A DNA stretch of 64,000 nt, from the NCBI RefSeq assembly GCF_029945925.1, contig NZ_JAQSDN010000048.1, forward strand, positions 81,361 through 145,360, written 5' to 3'. Shown in pieces: positions 1-6,956 of this stretch. A model generated the notes under the pieces. It was not told the DNA's origin. It saw only the letters and a list, made by a program, of their open reading frames with translations, and searched no databases. Each line of letters begins with the position of its first letter. Within the stretch, counting starts at the first letter, position 1. The stretch comes from Polaromonas sp. GTDB lineage: Bacteria > Pseudomonadota > Gammaproteobacteria > Burkholderiales > Burkholderiaceae_C. The position numbers were made by a program, and so were the translations under genes.

Positions 1-434
1 ACCACCGCATCCACATGCCCATGGGCGGGCGCCTGCAGCGCATGATTTACGTGCCGGGCGAGCTGTTTTCGGTCAACCCGGCCACGGCGCGCGGCGTGCC
101 CGGGCTGTTTGCGCGCAACGAGCGCGTGGTCTGCGTTTTCGAGTCGGCGCGCGGGCCGTTTGTGCTGGTGCTGGTGGGTGCCACCATTGTCGGCAGCATG
201 GCCACGGTCTGGCACGGCGTGGTCAACCCGCCCCGGACGAAAGAGGTCCGTGAGTGGCGCTACGAGGGCCAGCCGCCGGTGGAGCTTGCGCAGGGTGACG
301 AAATGGGCCGCTTTTTGCTCGGCTCCACCGTGGTGATGCTGTTTCCCCGGGGGCCATGCCACTTCAACCCGGACTGGGCACCGGGCACGGCGGTCAGGCT
401 CGGGGAACTGATGGCGAACCGCCCGGCGCCCTGA
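1..434 (+). CDS. psd: Phosphatidylserine decarboxylase, C-terminal part (5' end outside window)
   Basis: This is the 3' part of the membrane enzyme that decarboxylates phosphatidylserine to phosphatidylethanolamine using a pyruvoyl group made by self-cleavage. The frame is open from the window edge and begins with HRIHMP, the conserved His-containing motif of the family. Near the C terminus it carries FLLGST, the site where the chain is cut between Gly and Ser to make the pyruvoyl-bearing alpha subunit. About the first half of the protein lies outside the window, so its start and promoter cannot be seen. Confidence 0.93.
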   Translation, partial: HRIHMPMGGRLQRMIYVPGELFSVNPATARGVPGLFARNERVVCVFESARGPFVLVLVGATIVGSMATVWHGVVNPPRTKEVREWRYEGQPPVELAQGDEMGRFLLGSTVVMLFPRGPCHFNPDWAPGTAVRLGELMANRPAP

Positions 435-459
435 CGCTGCGCCGCAGCGCCGCTTTATT

Positions 460-510
460 GCTATGAATAGCATAGCTGGTGACGCCCATTCCATGAGGGC
501 TGGAGACCAT
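460..510 (-). repeat. 51-bp dispersed repeat, copy 1
   Basis: On the minus strand it reads ggtctCCAGCCC, then about ten variable bases, gGGCGTC, then AGCTATG and a terminal CATAGC. It matches the other copies in length and in the order of the conserved blocks. Its outer end is the short palindrome GCTATgaATAGC. It lies just downstream of psd. Confidence 0.75.
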
Positions 511-655
511 TTTTGCTTAAAAAAAGCAGGCGTTCCGGCCAGCTTGGCTGCGCCCCAGCTGATGGGGGGCCGGGCCAGGACCGCGCACGAGGCGCGGCGC
601 CTGTTGAAAACCCGGTCGCTCTGTAGCCTGCAGAAAGCGTTCGTGTTAACCCACC

Positions 656-679
656 ACCCCTGTCAGAGTTGACAGGGGT
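656..679. repeat. Perfect 10-bp inverted repeat (hairpin)
   Basis: ACCCCTGTCA is followed by the loop GAGT and its exact complement TGACAGGGGT. There is no T-run on either side, so it is not a standard intrinsic terminator. It could be an operator, a factor-dependent terminator or an mRNA structure ahead of the gene at 799. Confidence 0.6.
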
Positions 680-798
680 ATTGCTGCACGCCCTGGACAA
701 AGCATTTAAATTCAAGCACTGGGTGTTGTGCAAACGGCGGCAACGGGCCTGCCGTGATGGATGAACGTTCCTGCAGCTTCCCGGGAAACGAGGATGCG

Positions 799-1122
799 AT
801 GAATTACCTCATACGGTTGGTGGACAACCAGGAATTTCCGGAGGAACAATGCCGCCTCATCGAGCAGCGGTATGACCAGTCCCTGGTCGGGCAGCTCGGC
901 AGTCCGGAGCAGGTGGCGCAGGCGCGCCGCGCCTGGGTGCAGGCCAAGACCCGGGAGGACGAGGCGACGGTGCCGGATCTCTCGCTGGAAGAAAAGCAGG
1001 CCATCGTGCGTTGGGAGCGTGCGGAAGCTGCCGCACGACTGCTCGCTTTCGAAGGCTACGCCGGTGCGCTGGAAGACCTCTACATCGACGTCCGTGTGCT
1101 GCAACCTGGGGGCGATCGATAG
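799..1122 (+). CDS. Hypothetical protein
   Basis: A 107-residue acidic, probably alpha-helical and soluble protein that I do not recognise. It has no signal peptide or membrane segment. I chose the ATG at 799 because AACGAGGA lies a few bases upstream as a ribosome binding site. A GTG at 754 would add 15 residues and has weaker support. It precedes a lone receiver-domain gene on the same strand, but with a 105-bp gap, so co-transcription is uncertain. Confidence 0.55.
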   Translation: MNYLIRLVDNQEFPEEQCRLIEQRYDQSLVGQLGSPEQVAQARRAWVQAKTREDEATVPDLSLEEKQAIVRWERAEAAARLLAFEGYAGALEDLYIDVRVLQPGGDR

Positions 1123-1227
1123 ACGGGCCGCAGGCACCACGCAGGACGGCCTTGTCCTTTGTTCTGGATCAATCGCAGCCGCTTGACGCCAACTTACACT
1201 GATTTTTTCAGCATGGATCGAGGCCTG

Positions 1228-1731
1228 ATGGTCACCACTGCTCATGTCCAGCACATCATCCCACTGCCGCGGGCCCGTACACCGGTGTCCCGCGTGAACG
1301 GGGTGGATGATGCCAGCGGCAAGGGCGCATCGCGGTCCCTCAAGGTCTTCGTGATCGAGGACGAGACGGTCCTTCGAAACCTGCTGGTTGACGCGCTGCA
1401 GGAGATACCCGGGGTGGAGGTTCTGTTTTATGCCGACAACGAAGTCTCCGCGACGAACTGGCTCTCGTCCCATGACAGCGCCTGGGATCTCGCCGTGGTT
1501 GACCTGTACTTGAGGCAGGGCAGCGGTGTGGGGGCGCTCAACTGGTGCATCACGCGCAGGGAGGACCAGCGGGTGGTGGTGCTGAGCAGCCAGTTGAGCC
1601 AGGAGGTGCGCCGCAAATGCCTGGCGCTGCGGGCCGACGCAGTCTTCGACAAGGCCGGCGAGATGGATGACTTCCTGGCCTACTGCCGGGCCCTGGTGGG
1701 TTCACCAGCGGCCATGCCCCGCATGCCCTAA
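1228..1731 (+). CDS. Single-domain response regulator (receiver domain)
   Basis: The protein is a variable N-terminal extension of about 35 residues followed by one receiver domain. Seen motifs are VFVIEDE (acidic pocket), VVDLYL with the likely phospho-acceptor Asp, VVVLSSQ (switch Ser in place of Thr) and FDKAG with the conserved Lys. No DNA-binding or enzymatic output domain follows, so it probably signals by protein contact. ATG 1228 has GAGG upstream; an ATG at 1213 in the same frame lacks one. No cognate kinase gene is adjacent, although an unlinked hybrid kinase lies at 6957. Confidence 0.8.
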   Translation: MVTTAHVQHIIPLPRARTPVSRVNGVDDASGKGASRSLKVFVIEDETVLRNLLVDALQEIPGVEVLFYADNEVSATNWLSSHDSAWDLAVVDLYLRQGSGVGALNWCITRREDQRVVVLSSQLSQEVRRKCLALRADAVFDKAGEMDDFLAYCRALVGSPAAMPRMP

Positions 1732-1788
1732 ACTTTCGGCCATCGCCGCCACTCCGGTTGCGAACCACGGACACGGAAGACCACACGC

Positions 1789-2217
1789 ATGAGTGCACTG
1801 TTTCGCGAACAACTGCTGGCGGCAGCCGGGCAGGCCGCCTTTCCCGCCGAGAGAACGCTGGACCCGGCCACCGGCGAGGAGGTCTTCGACGCCGCTTCCG
1901 AGGCGACGCTGGCGCAGGTTTTTTCCCTGTTCGGGATCACCGCCTTGACGCCGCAGGACGAGGATGTCGACAAGGTCATCAACACCGCCTGCACCCTGGC
2001 CACCGAAGTGGCGGCGCATGTGCAGGGCCTGATCGCCGCCGGCGGTGCGCTGGATATGCTGGAAGAAGCCGGCGACTGGCACCCCGCCTACCGGGCCTAC
2101 ATCAGCGCCTTGTGGCAGGGGGAGCGCGACGAGGTGGCGCGTTGCGCGCAGGAACTCAAGCTGTCCGCGGGCATTCCCAACGGATCGCTCCCGCTTGAAG
2201 CGGGGCCGCTGGCCTGA
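1789..2217 (+). CDS. Hypothetical protein
   Basis: A 142-residue protein of unknown function, acidic and Ala-rich, with no signal peptide or membrane segment. It lies between the receiver-domain gene and the MlaE-type permease on the same strand, with gaps of 57 and 36 bp, and may be in one transcript with them. I see no catalytic motif. Codon use looks like that of its neighbours. Confidence 0.6.
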   Translation: MSALFREQLLAAAGQAAFPAERTLDPATGEEVFDAASEATLAQVFSLFGITALTPQDEDVDKVINTACTLATEVAAHVQGLIAAGGALDMLEEAGDWHPAYRAYISALWQGERDEVARCAQELKLSAGIPNGSLPLEAGPLA

Positions 2218-2253
2218 TAGGCTGAGGCACGCAGTGCGCAGTATCATGGCCGC

Positions 2254-3057
2254 ATGACTCCCTTGGCTGGTCGGCGCGGCACGATGGCAGAACTGAACCA
2301 CAGGGCGCGGAACTGGCTGGTGGGCTGGTGGCGCCTGATTCATCTCGGCGCGTTGATTCTGGTTCTGGCCCTGTCGCCGTCGAGCTACGCCCGCGACAAC
2401 CGCCGGGCGCTGGCGCGCCACATCTATCTCAACACCGCGCCTAATCTGCTGGGTTTCACGCTGATGTGTGCGCTGATCACCGTGGTCATCACGCGCATCG
2501 TCATCGTCACCGCGCTCAGTTACGGCCTGTCGCAGTACGCCTTGCAGGTCGTCATCCGCGTGCTGGTGCTGGAACTGATTCCGCTGACGGCCGCCATGTT
2601 CGTGGCCCTGCGCTGCGCCATTGCCAGCGGGGTCGAGTTGTCGCTGATGCGCCAGCGTGGTGAACTGCAGGCCATGCAGCAGCGCGGCCTGGACCCGGTC
2701 CGCCAGGAGGTGCTGCCGCGTGTGACGGCCGGCATTTTCGCCACCGTCACGCTGGCCGCGCTGAGCTGCGTGGTGGCGGTGGTGATGGCCTACCTGGCCA
2801 GTTACGGTTTCACGCTGTCGGGCGTGGCGGTGTACACCCGGCTCTTCGGCCAGGTGTTCAACCCCGCCGTGACCCTGATCTTCGTGCTGAAAACCCTGTT
2901 TTTCAGCCTGGCCGTGTCGCTGATCCCGATGGCCTCGGCCCTGTACGACACGGCAGAGCTGCGTTTTCGTGCCAGCGCCGAACTGCGCATGCTGGTGCGC
3001 ATGTTTGCGGTCATCCTGCTCATCGAGGTGGTGTCCCTCGTGGGCAACTACTACTAA
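2254..3057 (+). CDS. MlaE/YrbE-family ABC transporter permease
   Basis: An inner-membrane protein of 267 residues with about five to six hydrophobic segments, typical in size for the MlaE (DUF140) permeases that move phospholipids between the membranes. The central stretch with MRQRGELQAMQQRGLDPV corresponds to the conserved cytoplasmic loop that contacts the ATPase (the EALxxMGxDP-like region). A second ATG at 2284 is possible. The next gene encodes the matching MCE protein. Unusually, no MlaF-type ATPase gene is present in the cluster, so this permease must borrow one or work differently. Confidence 0.85.
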   Translation: MTPLAGRRGTMAELNHRARNWLVGWWRLIHLGALILVLALSPSSYARDNRRALARHIYLNTAPNLLGFTLMCALITVVITRIVIVTALSYGLSQYALQVVIRVLVLELIPLTAAMFVALRCAIASGVELSLMRQRGELQAMQQRGLDPVRQEVLPRVTAGIFATVTLAALSCVVAVVMAYLASYGFTLSGVAVYTRLFGQVFNPAVTLIFVLKTLFFSLAVSLIPMASALYDTAELRFRASAELRMLVRMFAVILLIEVVSLVGNYY

Positions 3058-3103
3058 GCACTGACCAATCTTTCGTCCCGACCCCCCCCATTCCTTCCAA
3101 GCC

Positions 3104-4108
3104 ATGAGCCAAGCCCTGCCACCCCCCTCCCCGCCTGAGCCGCCGGAACCGCCGCCCGGCAGCAGTGTGGCCATGCCGCCCGTCGCCAACCTCGAATTCA
3201 AGGCGCTGCTGCTGCTGGTCTTCATGGCGGTGCTGGTGGTGGGCTCGGCGCTTTACGTGCTGTATGCGCGCGGCGCCTTTGAGAGCACCCAGAAACTGGT
3301 GCTGCTGTCCGACGACTCCGAAGGCGTGGTGGTCGGCATGGACATGACGTTTGCGGGTTTTCCGATTGGCCGCGTGCGCCGCATCGAGCTGGCTGAAGAC
3401 GGCAAGGCCCGCATCATCGTGGATGTGCCGACCAAGGACGCGCACTGGCTGCGCACGTCCAGCGTGTTCACCCTGGTGCGCGGGCTGGTGGGCAGCACCA
3501 ACATCCGCGCTTACACCGGCATGCTCCAGGACCCGCTGCTGCCGGACGGCGCGGTGCGCGAGGTGCTGCGCGGCGACACGGGCGCGGAGATCCCGAAGCT
3601 GATGGCCGCGGCGAAAGAGTTGCTGGAAAACCTCAACAGCCTGACCGCCAGCGAAGGCTCCGTGGGCGCCAGTCTGGGCAATTTCCAGAAGCTGACAGAG
3701 CGGCTCAACGGCCCCGGCGGGGCGCTCAGCGTGCTGCTGGGCAACGACGCCGAGGCCAAAAAGCTGATCGCCACGCTGGACCGCACCAACGCCTTGCTGA
3801 CCAAACTCGACGGCCTGGCAGCCAAGACCGACACCCAGGTGTTCGGCGCCAACGGCGTGATGCCTGAAGCCCGGGCCACGGTGGTGCAACTCAACACCCT
3901 GCTCGGCGAAGCGCGCACCAGCCTGAAAAAAGTCGACGCGGTGCTCGTCGAAGCCCAGGCCGTGGGCGCCAACGCCCGGGCCGCCACCGACGATCTGGGG
4001 GCACTGCGCGGCGAGGTCGAGGCCAGCCTGCGCAAGGTGGATGGCCTGATCAACGAGATCAACCGCAAGTGGCCGTTTGCCCGCGACACGGAGATCAAGC
4101 TGCCATGA
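3104..4108 (+). CDS. MlaD-family MCE-domain protein
   Basis: A 334-residue protein anchored by one N-terminal transmembrane helix (about residues 33-55) after a Pro-rich cytoplasmic tail. A single MCE domain follows (about 60-140, with GMDMTFAGFPIGRVRRIEL), and then a long helical region rich in Leu and Ala. Such proteins form hexameric rings that carry lipids across the periplasm for an MlaE permease, which is encoded just upstream. The stop codon overlaps the start of the following lipoprotein gene (ATGA), indicating coupled translation. Confidence 0.88.
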   Translation: MSQALPPPSPPEPPEPPPGSSVAMPPVANLEFKALLLLVFMAVLVVGSALYVLYARGAFESTQKLVLLSDDSEGVVVGMDMTFAGFPIGRVRRIELAEDGKARIIVDVPTKDAHWLRTSSVFTLVRGLVGSTNIRAYTGMLQDPLLPDGAVREVLRGDTGAEIPKLMAAAKELLENLNSLTASEGSVGASLGNFQKLTERLNGPGGALSVLLGNDAEAKKLIATLDRTNALLTKLDGLAAKTDTQVFGANGVMPEARATVVQLNTLLGEARTSLKKVDAVLVEAQAVGANARAATDDLGALRGEVEASLRKVDGLINEINRKWPFARDTEIKLP

Positions 4109-4776
4109 GACTTTTTACACCTGTCCTGTTCGTCCTCGCGCTGCTCTTGCTGGCGGCCTGCAGCGGCGGGCCCAAGGCACCCGACTGGCAGATGGAGGCC
4201 AAGACCGCGATGGAGCGGTCGGTCGCCGCCTACCTCGAAGGCAATTCGCGGGTCGAGGCGCAGGAGTTTGCGCGCGTGCGCAGCGAACTCTCCAGCACCG
4301 GCCGCAGCGACCTGATGGCGCGGGCCGAACTGCTGCGTTGTGCCAGCCGTGTGGCCAGCCTGGTGCTGGAACCTTGCGCCGGGTTTGAGGTTCTGCGGCA
4401 GGACGCACCGACCGCCGAGCGCGCCTATGCCGACTACCTCGCCGGCCAGTTGCAGCCGCAGGACATGGCCCTGTTGCCCGCACCGCAACGTGCCGCCGCC
4501 GCCGCCGGTGCGGATGCCGCGGCGCTGAAAGCCATGAGCGACCCGCTGTCGCAACTGGTCGCTGCCGGCGTGCTGTTTCGCGCCGGCCGTGCCAGCCCGG
4601 CGGTGCTGCAGCAGGCGGTGGACACAGCTTCCGGCCAGGGCTGGCGCCGGCCGCTGCTGGCCTGGCTGGGCGTGCAACTCCAGCTTGCAGAAAAGGGTGG
4701 TGACATGGAGGCGGCCGAGCGCCTGCGCCGCCGCATTGCGCTGACGCAAAACCCGGCCGCAGGCAGCAAGCCTTGA
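4105..4776 (+). CDS. Lipoprotein of unknown function in the MCE operon
   Basis: A 223-residue protein with a lipoprotein signal ending LLLLAAC, so Cys19 is the predicted lipidated residue. The rest is helical and Ala-rich, with no domain I can name. It starts inside the stop codon of the MCE gene (ATGA overlap), which makes it very likely to be part of the same lipid-transport system, in the place where other clusters carry an auxiliary lipoprotein. It does not visibly match the PqiC-type auxiliary lipoproteins. Confidence 0.75.
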   Translation: MRLFTPVLFVLALLLLAACSGGPKAPDWQMEAKTAMERSVAAYLEGNSRVEAQEFARVRSELSSTGRSDLMARAELLRCASRVASLVLEPCAGFEVLRQDAPTAERAYADYLAGQLQPQDMALLPAPQRAAAAAGADAAALKAMSDPLSQLVAAGVLFRAGRASPAVLQQAVDTASGQGWRRPLLAWLGVQLQLAEKGGDMEAAERLRRRIALTQNPAAGSKP

Positions 4777-6020
4777 GCCGGGCGCCCGTGAGCCGCTGGG
4801 CGATTGCCATCGCCGGCATGTTGTCGCTGGCCGCGGCCATGGGCATAGGCCGTTTTGCCTTCACACCGCTGCTGCCCATGATGCTCAGCGATGGCGTGAT
4901 CGACCTCCCGTCGGCCAGCTGGCTGGCCAGCGCCAATTACCTCGGTTACCTCGTCGGCGCGCTGCTGTGCACCTTCCAGCCCTGGATCTGGAAACACCTG
5001 CGTTTTCTGCCGGCCGTCGCCGCCTCAAGCTGGGTGCGTGCGGGTCTGGTCGCCACCGCGCTGCTGACCCTGGGCATGGCCCTGCACCTGCCGGCCGTGT
5101 GGCCGCTGCTGCGTTTTGCGGCCGGTGTGGCCAGTGCGCTGGTGTTTGTCTACACCTCGGGCTGGTGTCTGGCGCAACTGGCCAGGCTGGGCGCGCCGGC
5201 GCTGGGCGGCATCATGTACGCCGGCCCCGGCGCGGGCATCGCCCTGAGCGGGCTGTTTGCCAGCGCCATGGTGGCGCTGCAGTGGAAAGCTGCCACCGGC
5301 TGGTTGATTTTTGGCGTGCTCGCCGCCGTGCTGACGGCCACCGTGTGGCGCACCTTTCAGGAGCGCGGAGCCGGGCAGGGCGGCAGTGCAGCCAACGCGC
5401 CGGTCAGCACGCCAGCCACCAGCCATGCGCCGGCCGGCAGGAAGCAGATGCTGCTGCTGGCCCTGGCTTACGGGCTGGCCGGTTTCGGCTACATCATCAC
5501 CGCCACCTTTTTGCCGGTGATCGCACGCGAAGCCATGCCGGGCTCGGTCTGGATCGATTTTTTCTGGCCCATCTTCGGCCTCGGCGTGGTGACCGGCGCC
5601 TTGCTGGCCACCCGCATCCCGGCCACCGGCGATTTCCGCTACCTGCTGGCCGGCGCCTACACGGTGCAGGCACTGGGCATTGGGGCCAGCGTGTTCAGTC
5701 CCAACCTGGCCGGTTTTGCGATCGGCAGCCTGCTGCTGGGCATTCCGTTCACCGCCATCACTTTTTTTGCGATGCAGGAGGTGCGGCGGCTGCGGCCGGC
5801 CGCGGCCGCCAGTTACATGGGCCTGCTGACCGCCATGTACGGCATCGGCCAGATTGCCGGCCCCCCGCTGGTCGCCGTGCTGCTGCGGCACAGCCGCAGC
5901 CTGGGCGAAGGTTTCACGCTGTCGCTGGAAATCGCCGCGGCGGCCTTGCTGGCCGGCGCGCTGATGTACCTGTGGATGGCCAGTGCCTATCCGGTGATGA
6001 AGGCCGTGCGGCAGCGCTGA
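4773..6020 (+). CDS. MFS transporter, YbfB/YjiJ type
   Basis: A 415-residue inner-membrane protein with about twelve hydrophobic segments. The N terminus contains AMGIGRFAFTPLLPMML, the signature of the YbfB/YjiJ branch of the major facilitator superfamily. A central hydrophilic loop near residues 195-225 divides the two six-helix halves. The substrate is unknown. The TTG start at 4773 overlaps the previous stop by four bases; a GTG at 4788 is the alternative. One copy of the dispersed repeat follows the stop codon. Confidence 0.85.
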   Translation: MSRAPVSRWAIAIAGMLSLAAAMGIGRFAFTPLLPMMLSDGVIDLPSASWLASANYLGYLVGALLCTFQPWIWKHLRFLPAVAASSWVRAGLVATALLTLGMALHLPAVWPLLRFAAGVASALVFVYTSGWCLAQLARLGAPALGGIMYAGPGAGIALSGLFASAMVALQWKAATGWLIFGVLAAVLTATVWRTFQERGAGQGGSAANAPVSTPATSHAPAGRKQMLLLALAYGLAGFGYIITATFLPVIAREAMPGSVWIDFFWPIFGLGVVTGALLATRIPATGDFRYLLAGAYTVQALGIGASVFSPNLAGFAIGSLLLGIPFTAITFFAMQEVRRLRPAAAASYMGLLTAMYGIGQIAGPPLVAVLLRHSRSLGEGFTLSLEIAAAALLAGALMYLWMASAYPVMKAVRQR

Positions 6021-6049
6021 ACCCGGCTGGCTGGAGTCTTGTAGCGAAA

Positions 6050-6100
6050 ACGGCCTCTGGCCCAATAGCTACCTGCGCTGGCAGCTACCAAAACAGGAGC
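6050..6100 (+). repeat. 51-bp dispersed repeat, copy 2
   Basis: It reads cGGCCTctGGCCC, variable bases, GCGCtgGCAGCTAcc and a terminal CAGGAGC, with the standard 51-bp spacing. It sits between the converging MFS gene and the Mrr-like gene. Confidence 0.8.
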
Positions 6101-6110
6101 AAATCCGGGC

Positions 6111-6701
6111 TCAGGCCCTGGCGATTTTCGCCAGCACCGGTTTGAGCAGCTGGGCCAGCTCGGTGCCCTGCAAAACGCGGATCCGGTGCTCGGCCGCAAA
6201 CTGGCGCGCCTTCTCCGTCACCTGCCCGGTGGCGATGCACAGGGCACTGTCGGCCTGATGGCCGCCCAGCGCGGCCTGCAGGCCCTGGAAGGGCTCGATG
6301 CCCAGGTGTGCGGCTTTCCAGCGCTTGCAAGCGAGCAGCGTGGTGTGGCCGGCCTTGACCAGAACAAAATCAGCCGCCGCGCCGTTCAGGCGCCGCACCG
6401 CGTAGCCCTCGCGGACAAAAGCCTGCTCGACGGCGGCCGAGAAATCGCGCCAGGTCATGGCCTCCAGCTGCGCCAGCGTGCCCTCGACATGGGCGGTGCT
6501 GGGCGCGCTGAACTGCCTCCAGGCAGCGATCACGCCGATTACCGCAAAGGGGAGGCCGCCGAGGGCGCCAAACACAAAATACTGCGCGGGCAGCAGGGCT
6601 TTGGATGCCAGCCCGAAGGCGACGGCAATGGCAAAGCTGATCCACCATGGCGAGCGCAGCAGGATGGCAAAAAGTGACTTTTCAGCCATTTTGAATTTCA
6701 A
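6111..6701 (-). CDS. Membrane-anchored Mrr-like (restriction endonuclease-fold) protein
   Basis: A 196-residue protein with two N-terminal hydrophobic segments (about residues 10-60) and a C-terminal domain resembling the Mrr/DUF2034 nuclease fold. The fold match rests on YAVRRLNGAAADFVLVK, LLACKRWKA and GQVTEKARQFA. The catalytic pattern of Mrr nucleases is Asp followed by (Glu/Gln)-x-Lys; here the position before CK is Ala, so activity is doubtful. The TTG start at 6701 has AAGGA at a good distance, while an ATG at 6689 is in frame without one. No methylase is adjacent. Confidence 0.75.
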   Translation of the reverse strand: MKFKMAEKSLFAILLRSPWWISFAIAVAFGLASKALLPAQYFVFGALGGLPFAVIGVIAAWRQFSAPSTAHVEGTLAQLEAMTWRDFSAAVEQAFVREGYAVRRLNGAAADFVLVKAGHTTLLACKRWKAAHLGIEPFQGLQAALGGHQADSALCIATGQVTEKARQFAAEHRIRVLQGTELAQLLKPVLAKIARA

Positions 6702-6956
6702 GGTTTTCCTTTCGGGTGAGGGGACGGGCCGGGCCGGAATTGGGGGCGCATGGCTGAAAAGCGGGGCTTGCCCTCACAATTCGCCTTTTGCCTACATCTG
6801 TGCCGGGCAGACTTACTTATAGTAAAGCACCATGCATATTCCGGCCCCGCCTGTTGGCAGCATTTTCTGGCCCTTGCACTTCCGGGCGGCCCGGCACGTA
6901 TTGGCCGGCGCGGTGCCGCCGGTTCATCCCGAGGCACAGATGCCTGAAGAAGGACG

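Larger units (their letters stand above)
435..798. other. Intergenic region with a dispersed repeat and a perfect hairpin
   Basis: This stretch separates psd from the next convincing gene. It holds one copy of the 51-bp dispersed repeat (460-510, minus orientation) and a perfect 10-bp inverted repeat at 656-679. The short open frames here have no recognisable product and no convincing ribosome binding site, so I call no gene. Confidence 0.6.

Noticed and set aside
463..672. A 69-codon plus-strand frame after psd
   Set aside because: It runs through a dispersed repeat copy and into the hairpin region and has no convincing ribosome binding site.
712..1473. A 253-codon minus-strand frame opposite the first small genes
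   Set aside because: It has no domain or ribosome binding site, and it overlaps the receiver-domain gene, whose motifs are clear.
1702..3225. A 507-codon minus-strand frame opposite the MlaE-type permease
   Set aside because: The translation is dominated by His, Gln and Arg with no domain, and the plus strand encodes a recognisable permease.
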